Part shown: piece after piece, positions 15,151-24,161 of the stretch
Numbering within the stretch: the stretch's first letter is position 1
Layout: every line of letters starts with the position of its first letter
Assembly: GCA_000702085.1 (NCBI GenBank)
Contig: JNKP01000001.1
Location: 806,001 to 870,000, forward strand
Direction of reading: 5' to 3'
Length of the DNA: 64,000 bases
From: Lachnospiraceae bacterium P6A3
GTDB lineage: Bacteria > Bacillota > Clostridia > Lachnospirales > Lachnospiraceae
Position numbers and translations under genes: made by a program
Notes under the pieces: model-generated
What the model was told of the DNA's origin: nothing
The model's database searches: none
The model's input: the letters and a program-made list of their open reading frames with translations, nothing else

Positions 15151-16488
15151 TTATCTGACGCCCTCAGGCTTTTCGACCAGGGTGACTTCTACGGTGTGCT
15201 CTGTGTATTCACCGCCTTCATTTCTCATGAAAGTAACTTCTATGGTATCTCCCACAGCGTAGTATTTCATAAGTTTCTTAAGACCGTCGATGGATTTTAC
15301 GGTATTTCCGTTAATTCTTACTATTACATCTCCTGCCTGAATGCCTGCCTCTTCAGCACCGGTATCATCTATTACTTCTGATACATATATTCCTACGGGG
15401 AGTCCGTAGTATTCCGATATCTCTTCGGTTACTTCCTGCATATAGATGCCTATATACCCGATATCATCTTCATCGACTTCGATGAGGGTATCTCTGCCCA
15501 TGAATTCTTCGATAGTCTCTCTTACTGCGGTGATGGGGATTGCATAACCCATTCCTTCCACGGAAGAACCGCCGATCTTATTGGAATTGATCCCAACGAC
15601 CTGACCTGCCATGTTAAGGAGCGCACCGCCCGAATTTCCGGGATTGATTGCCGCATCGGTCTGGATATAGCTTTGGGTATTTCCGTCTGATGTGGTGATC
15701 TCACGGTTAAGTGCGGATACTATTCCCGTTGTTACGGATTGTCCGTATCCCAGTGCATTTCCTATGGCTATGACATTCTGTCCGAGAACAAGGCTGTCAC
15801 TGTCACCCAATTCAGCTACCTTGATCTTAGCGATGGTGGAATCATCAAGATCACTTTTAAGAACCGCGATCACGGCAACATCGGTACTCGCATCAAGTCC
15901 CTTGAGGTATGCGGGGGCATTTGTATCATCGATGAAGGTTATTTCCAGTTCATCCGCATCCGCTACCACATGGTTATTGGTAACGATGATGTATTCATCA
16001 TCTGTTTCACCTATGATTATTCCTGAACCGGAAGCCTCACCGTCCTGAGTATAGGTCTGTCCCCAATAAGTCGTAGAGACGGTATAATGCTCGGTTATGG
16101 ATACCATGGAAGGCATAACATCTGCTACAACCGAGGTAAGATCCGTTTCTTCTTTGGTCAGGATCGTAACCTGCGTCTCACCGCCAGAAAGGAGGTTTTC
16201 GATTCCTTCTTTCTCGGGCTGAGTTGTAAATGCGGAAGAAGCATTTGCGGAAGTTACCGGTGCAACATCCTGAGAAGTGTTAACGCCTCCTGTTGTCAGC
16301 ATTACGGTTTCGAATCCCGCGCCTGCGAAGATTCCGAAGAGAAGTCCCATGCAGATTGCCATCATAACCTTGGTTCCGACACCCGTTTTCTTCGGAGCAG
16401 GCTGAGGTGCCGGCTGTGGTGCGGCCTGTGGCATTGGATTTGGTGCAGCCTGAGGCTGAGAATAGCTTTGATATGAATTTTCGTACAT
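15151..16488 (-). CDS. htrA: HtrA/DegP-like membrane-anchored serine protease with PDZ domain
   Basis: 445 aa. A Pro/Ala/Gln-rich cytoplasmic N-terminus (PQAAPQPAPQPAP), one membrane helix near residues 38-60, a trypsin-like domain and a C-terminal PDZ domain (near 345-435). The catalytic triad is visible as His in TNNHVVADA, Asp in ASTDVAVI and Ser in NPGNSGGALL. Such proteases degrade or refold damaged exported proteins at the outer face of the membrane. AGGAGG sits eight bases before the ATG, and a six-pair hairpin (16502-16517) lies in the leader. It is monocistronic, ended by the terminator at 15083-15110. Confidence 0.92.
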   Translation of the reverse strand: MYENSYQSYSQPQAAPNPMPQAAPQPAPQPAPKKTGVGTKVMMAICMGLLFGIFAGAGFETVMLTTGGVNTSQDVAPVTSANASSAFTTQPEKEGIENLLSGGETQVTILTKEETDLTSVVADVMPSMVSITEHYTVSTTYWGQTYTQDGEASGSGIIIGETDDEYIIVTNNHVVADADELEITFIDDTNAPAYLKGLDASTDVAVIAVLKSDLDDSTIAKIKVAELGDSDSLVLGQNVIAIGNALGYGQSVTTGIVSALNREITTSDGNTQSYIQTDAAINPGNSGGALLNMAGQVVGINSNKIGGSSVEGMGYAIPITAVRETIEEFMGRDTLIEVDEDDIGYIGIYMQEVTEEISEYYGLPVGIYVSEVIDDTGAEEAGIQAGDVIVRINGNTVKSIDGLKKLMKYYAVGDTIEVTFMRNEGGEYTEHTVEVTLVEKPEGVR

Positions 16489-16593
16489 TTCTATACCTCC
16501 TAAGCACGAATGTGCTTTGAATATGTAAGGAAGTATAGAAGAGAATTGTGTTTATTCTGTGACGATTCTGTATTAATTCTATGAAATAAAAAG

Positions 16594-16665
16594 TGTGACA
16601 ATGGGGACGCTTCTGTTTTGTCATCAAGTTCTTGATGACAAAACAGAAGCGTCCCCATTGTCACA
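16594..16665. repeat. Palindromic repeat, copy 2
   Basis: 72 nt with arms GTGACAATGGGGACGCT, variable TCTG, then TTTTGTCATCAAG, matched in the other arm. It differs from the family at one arm position (A for G) and the change is compensated (T in the other arm). ATTGTCAC is duplicated in tandem at its right edge (16657-16672). It lies 24 bases after the glmS stop, in the 200-base gap before htrA. Confidence 0.9.
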
Positions 16666-16688
16666 TTGTCACACGTATTTTCGGTCAA

Positions 16689-18557
16689 TTATTCTACTGT
16701 TACGGATTTTGCAAGGTTTCTGGGTTTGTCCACATCAAGTCCCTTGGCAACGGATACATAGTATCCCAGGAGCTGAAGAGGAATAACCGCAAGGCTCGCT
16801 GCAAAGTGAGGATCAACCTTGGGAATATATGTAACAAAGTCACATGTATCCTCGGTCTTGTAATTACCTACGGATGTAAGTCCGAAGAGGTAAGCGCCTC
16901 TTGACTTACACTCGACCATGTTGCTGATGGTCTTCTCATAGAGATCGGGCTGTGTGAGGGATCCGACTACAAGAGTTCCTTCCTCGATAAGGGAAATGGT
17001 TCCGTGCTTGAGTTCTCCCGCAGCATATGCCTCGGAATGGATGTAGCTGATTTCCTTGAGCTTAAGGCTTCCTTCGAGAGTTACGGCGTAATCGATTCCT
17101 CTTCCTATAAAGAAGATATCGTGAGCATTTGCATACTTGGCCGCAAACCACTGGATCCTCTCTTTGTCGATCAGGATGTTTCCGATCTTGTCGGGTATGG
17201 TCATCATCTCTTCGATGAGGGTTTTATATTTTTCGTCGTCAATCGTTCCTCGAACCTTTGCAAATTCAACCGCAAGGCAGTACATTGCGATAAGCTGTGC
17301 GGAATATGCCTTGGTGGTTGCTACGGAAATCTCGGGTCCTGCCAGGGTATAGAAGACATTGTCAGCTTCTCTTGCAATGGATGAACCCATTACATTCACG
17401 ATTCCAAGGGTATTGATGCCGTGAGCCTTGGCTTCCCTGAGTGCCGCAAGGGAATCTGCGGTCTCGCCGGACTGGCTTATTACGATAACCAGCTGGTTTT
17501 TATCAAGGATGGGCTTTCTGTATCTGAATTCACTTGCAAGCTCGACTCTTACTGGGATTCTTGCAAGATCCTCCATAACATACTGTCCTACCATTCCCGC
17601 ATGCCAAGCGGATCCGCATGCAACTATGGTGATCTGTGAAGTATTCTTTATCTCTTCTTCGGTAAGTCCAACATTAGTAAGATCAATCTTGCCGTTCTTA
17701 ACCACGCTGGCAAGAGTATCCTCAACCGCCTTGGGCTGCTCGTGGATCTCTTTTATCATGAAATGCTCGAATCCGCCCTTTTCGGCAGCTTCCGCATCCC
17801 ATTTGATCTCGGTAAGTTCCTTCTGAACTTCGTCTCCGTCCAGGTTATAGAAGGTAGCCTTGCCGTCAGCGAGCTTAGCCATCTCCATGTTTCCGATATA
17901 GTAAACCTGTCTTGTGTACTTAAGTATCGCAGGTACATCGGATGCGATATAGCAGTCTCCGTCAGCGATACCGATGATCATGGGACTTTCTTTTCTCGCA
18001 GCCCAGATCTCATTGGGATGATCTTTGAACATGACCTCAAGAGCGTATGAGCCTCTTACCCTGACCATGGTCTTGGCAATGGCATCTACGGGACCGATCT
18101 TATATTTCTTATAGTAGTAATCGATAAGTTTGATAACAACTTCGGTATCGGTTTCGGAATAGAACTGATATCCGTGTTTCAAAAGCTTATCCTTAAGTTC
18201 CTGATAGTTTTCGATGATCCCGTTATGAACACCCACGACATCACTTTCAACAGGGCCGGATCCGGATCTGGAGCAGTTACCGCTGACATGGGGATGTGCA
18301 TTGATCTGGCTGGGAGCTCCGTGGGTTGCCCATCTGGTATGTCCGATACCGCAGTTACCCTTAAGGGCTCTTCCGCCGTCAACCTTATCGGAAAGCTCTT
18401 TGAGTTTTCCTTTTTCCTTAACAACCTCAGCAAGGGCATCGCCGTCCCTTACGGCAAGTCCCGCTGAGTCATATCCTCTGTATTCAAGCTTTGAAAGTCC
18501 GTCCAAAAGAATCGGCGCAGCCTGTTTTTTTCCTACATATCCGACTATTCCGCACAT
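16689..18557 (-). CDS. glmS: Glutamine-fructose-6-phosphate aminotransferase (isomerizing)
   Basis: 622 aa. It begins MCGIVGYVG, so Cys2 is the N-terminal nucleophile of the glutaminase domain. Two SIS sugar-isomerase domains follow (VACGSAWHAG, SQSGETADS, and HSEAYAAGELKHGTISLIE in the second). The enzyme makes glucosamine-6-phosphate, the entry to UDP-GlcNAc for peptidoglycan and wall glycans, which fits the operon upstream. The gap to the upstream gene is only 69 bases, too small for a glmS ribozyme, so the usual Firmicute feedback control is absent at this copy. AGAGAG about ten bases before the ATG is the ribosome site. Confidence 0.97.
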   Translation of the reverse strand: MCGIVGYVGKKQAAPILLDGLSKLEYRGYDSAGLAVRDGDALAEVVKEKGKLKELSDKVDGGRALKGNCGIGHTRWATHGAPSQINAHPHVSGNCSRSGSGPVESDVVGVHNGIIENYQELKDKLLKHGYQFYSETDTEVVIKLIDYYYKKYKIGPVDAIAKTMVRVRGSYALEVMFKDHPNEIWAARKESPMIIGIADGDCYIASDVPAILKYTRQVYYIGNMEMAKLADGKATFYNLDGDEVQKELTEIKWDAEAAEKGGFEHFMIKEIHEQPKAVEDTLASVVKNGKIDLTNVGLTEEEIKNTSQITIVACGSAWHAGMVGQYVMEDLARIPVRVELASEFRYRKPILDKNQLVIVISQSGETADSLAALREAKAHGINTLGIVNVMGSSIAREADNVFYTLAGPEISVATTKAYSAQLIAMYCLAVEFAKVRGTIDDEKYKTLIEEMMTIPDKIGNILIDKERIQWFAAKYANAHDIFFIGRGIDYAVTLEGSLKLKEISYIHSEAYAAGELKHGTISLIEEGTLVVGSLTQPDLYEKTISNMVECKSRGAYLFGLTSVGNYKTEDTCDFVTYIPKVDPHFAASLAVIPLQLLGYYVSVAKGLDVDKPRNLAKSVTVE

Positions 18558-18590
18558 ATGTATGTCTCTCTTTCAAAATAATGATGCTTT

Positions 18591-18596
18591 ATTATA
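18591..18596 (-). promoter_or_regulatory. Probable -10 box of glmS
   Basis: TATAAT on the minus strand 34 bases before the glmS ATG, preceded 17 bases upstream by a weak TAGCAT. It lies in the 69-base gap after the LCP gene, so glmS can be transcribed apart from the operon upstream. Confidence 0.45.
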
Positions 18597-18626
18597 CTCT
18601 GTTTGACTTAAGAATGCTAATCCGGT

Positions 18627-19766
18627 CTAATCCCTCAAATAGCTCCCCGTATCCAGGGCAATGGTTTCGGAGAAGGTCCTTACGTTCTCGCTTACCTGAT
18701 AGTGGTCGTCTCCGAACAGGAATCTGTGAAGCTCGATGACGTTAGCCTCAAGGCTTAAGGGGATTACACAGTCTCCCTTTGCCGGAAGATTTGCTCCTCC
18801 CATCATCTCCATGGCGGGGAAGCCGCCTTCCCTTACGATCCTGTAATCCGATATGTTAAGGATCATATTAAGGAAGGTCTTTTCATCGATACTTGTATAT
18901 GTATAATTCATTACATCCGTGAAAACATTGGTCAGGGTCGCAGGATCCTGTTCTTTTGCTTTTTCCAGAATGGCCTTAATTACTTCCTGCTGTCTCTTGG
19001 TTCTGGCAAAATCATTTCCCGCGGTATATCTGATCCTGCAATAGGCGGATACCTGCATTCCGTTTAAGAGCTGGTAGCCGGTCTCGCGGACGGGAACGAT
19101 CTCATCCTCGCTGACACCGATTGCCTGGGCAACTGCTATCTGGTAGTTATTCAGATGGTCGATCTCATCGGATTCCACATTTATCATGATACCGCCCAGG
19201 TCATCAACCACCGTGGCAAGAGCCTTATAGCTGACGGTGACCCAGTAAGTAATGTTGAGATCCAGATTGGCATTAAGCATTGTGACGGCCTGAGTTGCTC
19301 CGCCCTTGGCATAAGCTGCATTACATTTATTGTAGGAATCATTTCCGAGATTAAGATAGGTGTCACGGTAAACGGATACCAGGGAGACTTCGCCGGTGGC
19401 ATTATTGATGCTGGCGATCATCAGGCAGTCGCTTCTGTAACCCTTCAGAAGATCAGAGCCCTTTGTACTGAGTGCATCGACGCCGAAAAGAGCGATATTG
19501 GTATACCCTTCCATGGAGCCGCCCGCTTCCGATTCCCTGACCACTGATTCGGAAATTCCGATACTGGCGGGATCGATGTTCTGGGCATCGGCATAAATGG
19601 GCCCTTTATCATACTCGTTTTCGGTATGCTTCATTACATAGTACAAAACACCGATCATAGCGATTATGATCAGTATCTCTATGACAAAGACGGCCATCTT
19701 TCTTCTCGTACGTACCTGGGAAGAATTACCGCCGGGCTTTTTGATATTTTGAGATTCTTTAGTCAT
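18627..19766 (-). CDS. LytR-CpsA-Psr (LCP) family wall-polymer ligase
   Basis: About 379 aa: cytoplasmic tail, one membrane helix (AVFVIEILIIIAMIGVLYYV) and an extracellular LCP domain with YRSDCLMIASINN, VSVYRDTYL and FARTKRQQEVI, which provide the Arg/Asp residues that bind the polyprenyl-pyrophosphate head group. LCP enzymes attach secondary wall polymers to peptidoglycan, so this is the likely final step for the polysaccharide made and exported by the genes upstream. The ORF runs to a TTG at 19808, but a promoter (19776-19804) lies inside that extension, so the ATG at 19766 is used. No Shine-Dalgarno precedes it and the leader would be only 2-4 bases. Confidence 0.9.
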   Translation of the reverse strand: MTKESQNIKKPGGNSSQVRTRRKMAVFVIEILIIIAMIGVLYYVMKHTENEYDKGPIYADAQNIDPASIGISESVVRESEAGGSMEGYTNIALFGVDALSTKGSDLLKGYRSDCLMIASINNATGEVSLVSVYRDTYLNLGNDSYNKCNAAYAKGGATQAVTMLNANLDLNITYWVTVSYKALATVVDDLGGIMINVESDEIDHLNNYQIAVAQAIGVSEDEIVPVRETGYQLLNGMQVSAYCRIRYTAGNDFARTKRQQEVIKAILEKAKEQDPATLTNVFTDVMNYTYTSIDEKTFLNMILNISDYRIVREGGFPAMEMMGGANLPAKGDCVIPLSLEANVIELHRFLFGDDHYQVSENVRTFSETIALDTGSYLRD

Positions 19767-19775
19767 GCAAGGACG

Positions 19776-19804
19776 ATTGTACCGCGAAAGAGAGCACAGA
19801 ACAA
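19776..19804 (-). promoter_or_regulatory. Promoter of the LCP gene, leaderless geometry
   Basis: Minus strand TTGTTC, 17-base spacer, TACAAT. The -10 box ends nine bases before the ATG at 19766, so the start site would fall within about 2-4 bases of the initiation codon. Confidence 0.5.
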
Positions 19805-19833
19805 TCAAATAATCTTAATTTTTCTTAAATAAA

Positions 19834-19902
19834 GTGACAGTGGGGACGCTACTTTTTTGTCATCAGAATTCTATGACAAAAAAGTAGCGTCCCCACTGTC
19901 AC
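19834..19902. repeat. Palindromic repeat, copy 3
   Basis: 69 nt. Arms GTGACAGTGGGGACGCT, variable ACTT, then TTTTGTCAT, complemented in the other arm; the loop contains GAATTC. It starts four bases after the stop of the GT2 gene on the minus strand and lies before the LCP promoter. Confidence 0.92.
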
Positions 19903-19906
19903 ACTG

Positions 19907-20869
19907 TTACCATATGAACATGTTCTTTATAAGAAGAAGCTCGATCATAAAAAGGCGTGGGATTATCCCGGTAAAGCCCTTATATCTCTTGCCGCTGCCC
20001 TGCTTAATACACTTGGCAAAGCCCTGACCCAGTCCCTTTAAGTAATCCCTTCCCAGGCCTTTCTTAATGAAGAAAAGAGTCTTTATGGTAAAGCCCGCAA
20101 GAAGGAGGGGGAAGTTAAATAACAGCTGTAACAATGACATGTTCTTATAAAGGACATATATGTTATTTGAGGCCGAATAAATTACCTTACGACTGTTATA
20201 TTTAGCTCCGGTGGACGCACTTCCGAAATGTCTGACCACCGACATAGGATCATAGGTGTTATGGTATCCGGCAAGCATTGCTCTCCAGCATACGTCCAGG
20301 TCCTCCAGGTACATGAAGTGGACAGGGTCAAAATAACCTATGCTATCAAATATATCTCTGCGGTAGATTGCAGCACCGGCGCAGGATGAGAAGACTTTGC
20401 ATTTCTTTTGGAAGCCGGCTGCGGACTTCCCTCTTCCCCTTGCTCTGGACCATCCCAGGGCACAATAAATGTCCCCGGCGCTGTCAATTATGTTCTCATC
20501 ATCCCAGGTTCTCATGGATGCGGAAACCGAGAAACACTTGTTATCTTTCTTGATGGCATTATAGAGATTCTGGACGAATCCGGGCTTGGCTATGGTGTCA
20601 TTATTAAGTAAGATAACATACGGTGTTTCACTTGCTTTGATTCCTGCATTTACGGAAGCACTAAAGCCTCCGTTTTCTTTCTGTTCTATCAGCTTTACAC
20701 CGGGATAGGACTTTACGATCTCCCTGCTGCTGTCTGTGGATGCATCATCCACGACTATAATATCATATGTTATCGCTGCATTCTGAACGGAAGGGGCTAT
20801 GGAATCAAGGCACCCCTTCAGATATTTCTCTCCGTTATAATTTGGAATAACAACAGTAACTTTATTCAT
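19907..20869 (-). CDS. GT2 glycosyltransferase, rhamnosyltransferase-like
   Basis: 320 aa GT-A enzyme. VVIPNYNGEKYLKGCLDSI is the donor-binding start, VVDDASTDSS follows, ILLNNDTIAKPG carries the DxD-equivalent, and YLEDLDVCWRAMLAGY is the ExD/W acceptor motif of the WbbL/RfbF-like group, many of which add rhamnose from dTDP-rhamnose. The C-terminus has a hydrophobic stretch near 240-265 that may lie on the membrane. It overlaps the upstream GT2 gene by eight bases. Rhamnose transfer would fit rfbA/B/C in the same operon, but donor and linkage are not readable. Confidence 0.85.
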   Translation of the reverse strand: MNKVTVVIPNYNGEKYLKGCLDSIAPSVQNAAITYDIIVVDDASTDSSREIVKSYPGVKLIEQKENGGFSASVNAGIKASETPYVILLNNDTIAKPGFVQNLYNAIKKDNKCFSVSASMRTWDDENIIDSAGDIYCALGWSRARGRGKSAAGFQKKCKVFSSCAGAAIYRRDIFDSIGYFDPVHFMYLEDLDVCWRAMLAGYHNTYDPMSVVRHFGSASTGAKYNSRKVIYSASNNIYVLYKNMSLLQLLFNFPLLLAGFTIKTLFFIKKGLGRDYLKGLGQGFAKCIKQGSGKRYKGFTGIIPRLFMIELLLIKNMFIW

Positions 20870-22271
20870 ATGACCTTACCTGCCAGCTCGGGTAATAGAG
20901 CATACCGTAACCAAGCTCTCTTATCCTGCGCGAAAGCTCGAGGCTCATCTTTTTGATATCCGCATCCTCGGGAAGAGTCTGTGCATCGAATATCTTCTCT
21001 CCCTCCTGAGGAGGTCTTCCGTTTTCGTGAGGTCTCATTGAAACCATTCCGGGAGTTCTGTGTTCGGAATATTTAACTCCGGTGATCTTATAGAACTCCT
21101 CCTCAAGCTCGGGATTAAGCTTTATGCATCTGATATCAAGAGCGGGAGCAGACTGCTGACAAACCGCTCTGTGGAAATATCCTGTATATCCCACAGGCAG
21201 TCCTTCATAGAGAACCTTGCCGTCGGCATCCATAATACCACCCGTTATCTTACCCCTGCGAGGTTCTGAGACTATGCGTCCTCCTACAGCTCCCAGGTCT
21301 TTTCTCTGTTCAAAGATATCTCCACTGTAGCGGAATTCATAATATCCCACATTTCTGAGATTATAAACGTCAGCCTTAAGACCGAGTGCTCCGGCATGAT
21401 CGGTCAGAGCCTTTACTCCTGCTTCATATGCATAGAGCTTGGCCTCGGTATTGGATGCACTGGATCCGGGACTTGTTCTCCAATGATAAAGGATCTGGGG
21501 AACGTGGCTGAAGGTTGCCCCCTCCCTCACTGCCCTGAGGAGCAGGTCGAAATCCTGGGCACCGTCATACTCGGATCTGAAACGAAGCTTCTTTAAGAGT
21601 TCTGCCTTCATCACGCATAAATGACATATGTAATTATTATTCAGAAGAAGCTCGGGATCGAAGTCAGGCTTTGAATTTCTCTCGGTAAAGGACTTGCCGT
21701 CCCAGCCTGTTTTATCCTCATCGGAATAAATAACATCAGGTTCTTTTTTGCATCTTTTCTTAAAACTGATGATGTTTTCAATGATACGAAGAAAGGCATC
21801 CGGAGTCAGCAGATCGTCATGATCAAGAAGTGCTATGTAGTCACCCTCTGCATCATCCAGAGCCGCATTGGTATTATCCGAGATACCTTTATTGTCAGAT
21901 AACTCACGATATTTAATTCTGCTGTCGGATTTGGAGTCGCATATTGCCCTGAGCACAGCCTTATCATCCGACGCATCGGCTATGATGATCTCCAGATTGT
22001 CATAGGCCTGGGTCAGAACCGAATCCAGCATTCCCTCGAATCCGAAAGGATCGGTATTATATGCGGGAACCACAACGGATATAAGGGGACGGATTGACAG
22101 GTTTGCCGCCAGCTTCTTAAAAACCTCTATATCGTGCTCACTAGGCAGCACATAATCAGACCCCCTCAGCTTTCTTATCGAAAAGCTCTCGGAGATCTCA
22201 TTGATGCCGGCACGGATGCCGTTCCTTTTCATGAAGCCAAGGCTTCTTGATGCTACCGATACTATATCCAT
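20862..22271 (-). CDS. GT2 glycosyltransferase
   Basis: 469 aa. The GT-A core is clear: ISVVVPAYNTDPFGFEGML, IIIADASDD, and YIALLDHDDLLTPDAFL with the catalytic-metal Asp cluster; the WRTSPGSSAS region matches GT2 enzymes that build wall or capsule glycans. The frame continues upstream to a GTG at 22373, but those 34 residues are only the translated palindromic repeat (copy 4), so the ATG at 22271 is the sensible start. It has no good ribosome site, and the repeat occupies the positions where one would lie. Confidence 0.85.
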   Translation of the reverse strand: MDIVSVASRSLGFMKRNGIRAGINEISESFSIRKLRGSDYVLPSEHDIEVFKKLAANLSIRPLISVVVPAYNTDPFGFEGMLDSVLTQAYDNLEIIIADASDDKAVLRAICDSKSDSRIKYRELSDNKGISDNTNAALDDAEGDYIALLDHDDLLTPDAFLRIIENIISFKKRCKKEPDVIYSDEDKTGWDGKSFTERNSKPDFDPELLLNNNYICHLCVMKAELLKKLRFRSEYDGAQDFDLLLRAVREGATFSHVPQILYHWRTSPGSSASNTEAKLYAYEAGVKALTDHAGALGLKADVYNLRNVGYYEFRYSGDIFEQRKDLGAVGGRIVSEPRRGKITGGIMDADGKVLYEGLPVGYTGYFHRAVCQQSAPALDIRCIKLNPELEEEFYKITGVKYSEHRTPGMVSMRPHENGRPPQEGEKIFDAQTLPEDADIKKMSLELSRRIRELGYGMLYYPSWQVRSYE

Positions 22272-22283
22272 ATATTTTTTAGG

Positions 22284-22374
22284 GGTGACAGCCGGGGACG
22301 CTACTATTTTGTCATCTGAGCGGTTGCAACTGCAGCCACTCAGATGACAAAATAGTAGCGTCCCCTCTGTCACC
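22284..22374. repeat. Palindromic repeat, copy 4 (extended loop)
   Basis: About 91 nt, the most divergent copy. Outer arms GTGACAGCCGGGGACGCT against a partner with one base missing and one mismatch; variable ACTA, then TTTTGTCATCTGAG, compensated. Where other copies have a 4-7 nt loop this one has an 18-base insert that itself folds (GGTTGCA / TGCAGCC with one G-T pair). It lies two bases after the phosphoglucomutase stop and 12 bases before the next start, and gives that ORF a spurious 34-residue upstream extension. Confidence 0.88.
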
Positions 22375-22376
22375 TA

Positions 22377-24104
22377 TTATGCGAATGCTTTAACTGCTTC
22401 TGTAAGAGCCTTGCTCATGCGCTCGGCATCTTCAATGCTCTTTCCCTTAACTCCCATGTAGAACTTAATCTTGGGCTCGGTACCGGAAGGTCTTACGCAG
22501 CACCAGTTGTCATCGGGAAGCTCGAAATACAGAACATTTGATGAAGGAAGTCCGGTGGTGGTCTTCTCTCCCGACTTCATGTCCAGGATCACATCCTTCT
22601 TATAATCTCTGAACTTCAGAACCTCGAACTCACCGAAAGCCTTGGGAGGATTGTTTCTGAGCTTATCCATAAGAGCTGCGATCTGGGTTGCGCCCTCTGC
22701 ACCCTTCATGGTGATGGTGAACTGGGTTTCCTTGAAATATCCATACTTTTCATAAACTTCGATCATGAAGTCCCAAAGGGTCTTGCCCTGCTTCTTAAGC
22801 CAGGAAGCAACCTCACAGAGCATCTCAACCGCAACGATCGCGTCCTTGTCGCGGGCGTGGGTTCCGACGAGGCATCCGTAGGACTCCTCAAGTCCGAATA
22901 CATAGTTATTGTCCTTATTTCCGTTCTGCTCGAAGATCTTGATCTGCTCTCCGATATACTTAAATCCCGTAAGAACCTCAATGAGCTTAACACCATATGC
23001 CTTGGTCATGGGGAAGGTCATGTTGGTGGTAACAATGGTGGTTACGAGAGTAGGATTTGAAGGCATTGTGCCAAGAGCTGTCTTTTCTCTGAGAACATAC
23101 TCTGCGATGAGCATTCCGGACATATTGCCGGTAAATGCAACATATTCTCCGGTCTTTGTATCCTTAGCATAAACGCCGAGACGATCCGCATCGGGGTCGG
23201 TAGCAAGTACGATATCGGCGTCCTTTTCCTTAGCCAGTTTAAGAGCATATTCGAAAGCTGCGGGATCTTCGGGATTGGGGTAAGCCAGTGTGGTGAACTC
23301 GGGGTCGGGTCCGACCTGCTCGGGAACTACATATACATTCTTATAGCCCAGCTCTTCAAGAATACGTCTTACGGGCTTGTTTCCTGTTCCGCAGAAGGGA
23401 GTGTAGACGATCTTGATGTCGCCGGCAACTTCCTTAATGATCTCGGGATGAATGCTCTGCTTTTTGAGCTCGACCATGTACTTGTCGTCGATTTCTTTTC
23501 CGATGGAGATATAAAGGCCTGCAGCGATTGCGGCATCCTTATCCATGGTCTTGCATGCGGAATATTCCTTAATGGCAAATACTTCGCCGATGATTCCGGT
23601 GTCGTGAGGAGGGGTTACCTGTGCGCCGTCTTCCCAGTAAACCTTATATCCGTTGTACTCGGGGGGATTGTGGCTTGCGGTGATATTGATTCCCGCGGTG
23701 CAACCCAGCTCTCTGAGTGCGAATGAAAGCTCGGGAGTAGGTCTGAGCTCATCAAATACATAAGCCTTGATTCCGTTTGCCGCAAGGCAAAGAGCTGCAA
23801 CATCTGCAAATTCAGGGCTCATACGTCTGCAGTCAAAAGAAATTGCTACGCCCTTAGCCTGGGTTCCTGCCTTGATAATGTAATTGGCAAGTCCCTGAGT
23901 TGCCTTTCTTACGGTATATACGTTCATACGGTTGGATCCTGCGCCGATAACGCCGCGAAGTCCGCCGGTTCCGAATTCCAGTTCTCTGTAGAAACGGTCT
24001 TCTACCTCTTTTTCATCATTTTCGATTGCACGAAGTTCCGCTTTGGTGGCTTCGTCAAAATAATCGTCGCTAAGCCACTTGTTAAACTCTTCTCTGTAAC
24101 CCAT
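22377..24104 (-). CDS. Phosphoglucomutase/phosphomannomutase
   Basis: 575 aa, the length of the PgcA-type alpha-phosphoglucomutases of Firmicutes. Seen in order: the phosphoserine loop ITASHNPPEYNGYKVYW, the Mg-binding loop DPDADRLG, the sugar-binding loop GLEESYGCL and the phosphate-binding RPSGTEPKIKFYM. It interconverts glucose-6-phosphate and glucose-1-phosphate; the latter is the substrate of RfbA in the same operon, so its job here is probably to feed dTDP-glucose synthesis. AGGAGG lies six bases before the ATG. Repeat copy 4 follows the stop almost directly. Confidence 0.93.
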   Translation of the reverse strand: MGYREEFNKWLSDDYFDEATKAELRAIENDEKEVEDRFYRELEFGTGGLRGVIGAGSNRMNVYTVRKATQGLANYIIKAGTQAKGVAISFDCRRMSPEFADVAALCLAANGIKAYVFDELRPTPELSFALRELGCTAGINITASHNPPEYNGYKVYWEDGAQVTPPHDTGIIGEVFAIKEYSACKTMDKDAAIAAGLYISIGKEIDDKYMVELKKQSIHPEIIKEVAGDIKIVYTPFCGTGNKPVRRILEELGYKNVYVVPEQVGPDPEFTTLAYPNPEDPAAFEYALKLAKEKDADIVLATDPDADRLGVYAKDTKTGEYVAFTGNMSGMLIAEYVLREKTALGTMPSNPTLVTTIVTTNMTFPMTKAYGVKLIEVLTGFKYIGEQIKIFEQNGNKDNNYVFGLEESYGCLVGTHARDKDAIVAVEMLCEVASWLKKQGKTLWDFMIEVYEKYGYFKETQFTITMKGAEGATQIAALMDKLRNNPPKAFGEFEVLKFRDYKKDVILDMKSGEKTTTGLPSSNVLYFELPDDNWCCVRPSGTEPKIKFYMGVKGKSIEDAERMSKALTEAVKAFA

Positions 24105-24161
24105 GCTGTCCTCCTCTTATATAACATGCAAAAACTGCTTTTATGATACAACTTTTGCTTT

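Noticed and set aside
16594-16786. Short ORFs across palindromic repeats
   Set aside because: Similar peptides (TLLFCH, DDKTxASPL) appear at each repeat copy on both strands, which is what translating a palindrome gives.
18558-18626. glmS ribozyme
   Set aside because: Only 69 bases of leader; none of the ribozyme core can fit.
22272-22373. Upstream extension of the GT2 protein
   Set aside because: It is the translated palindromic repeat copy 4 and has no ribosome site.
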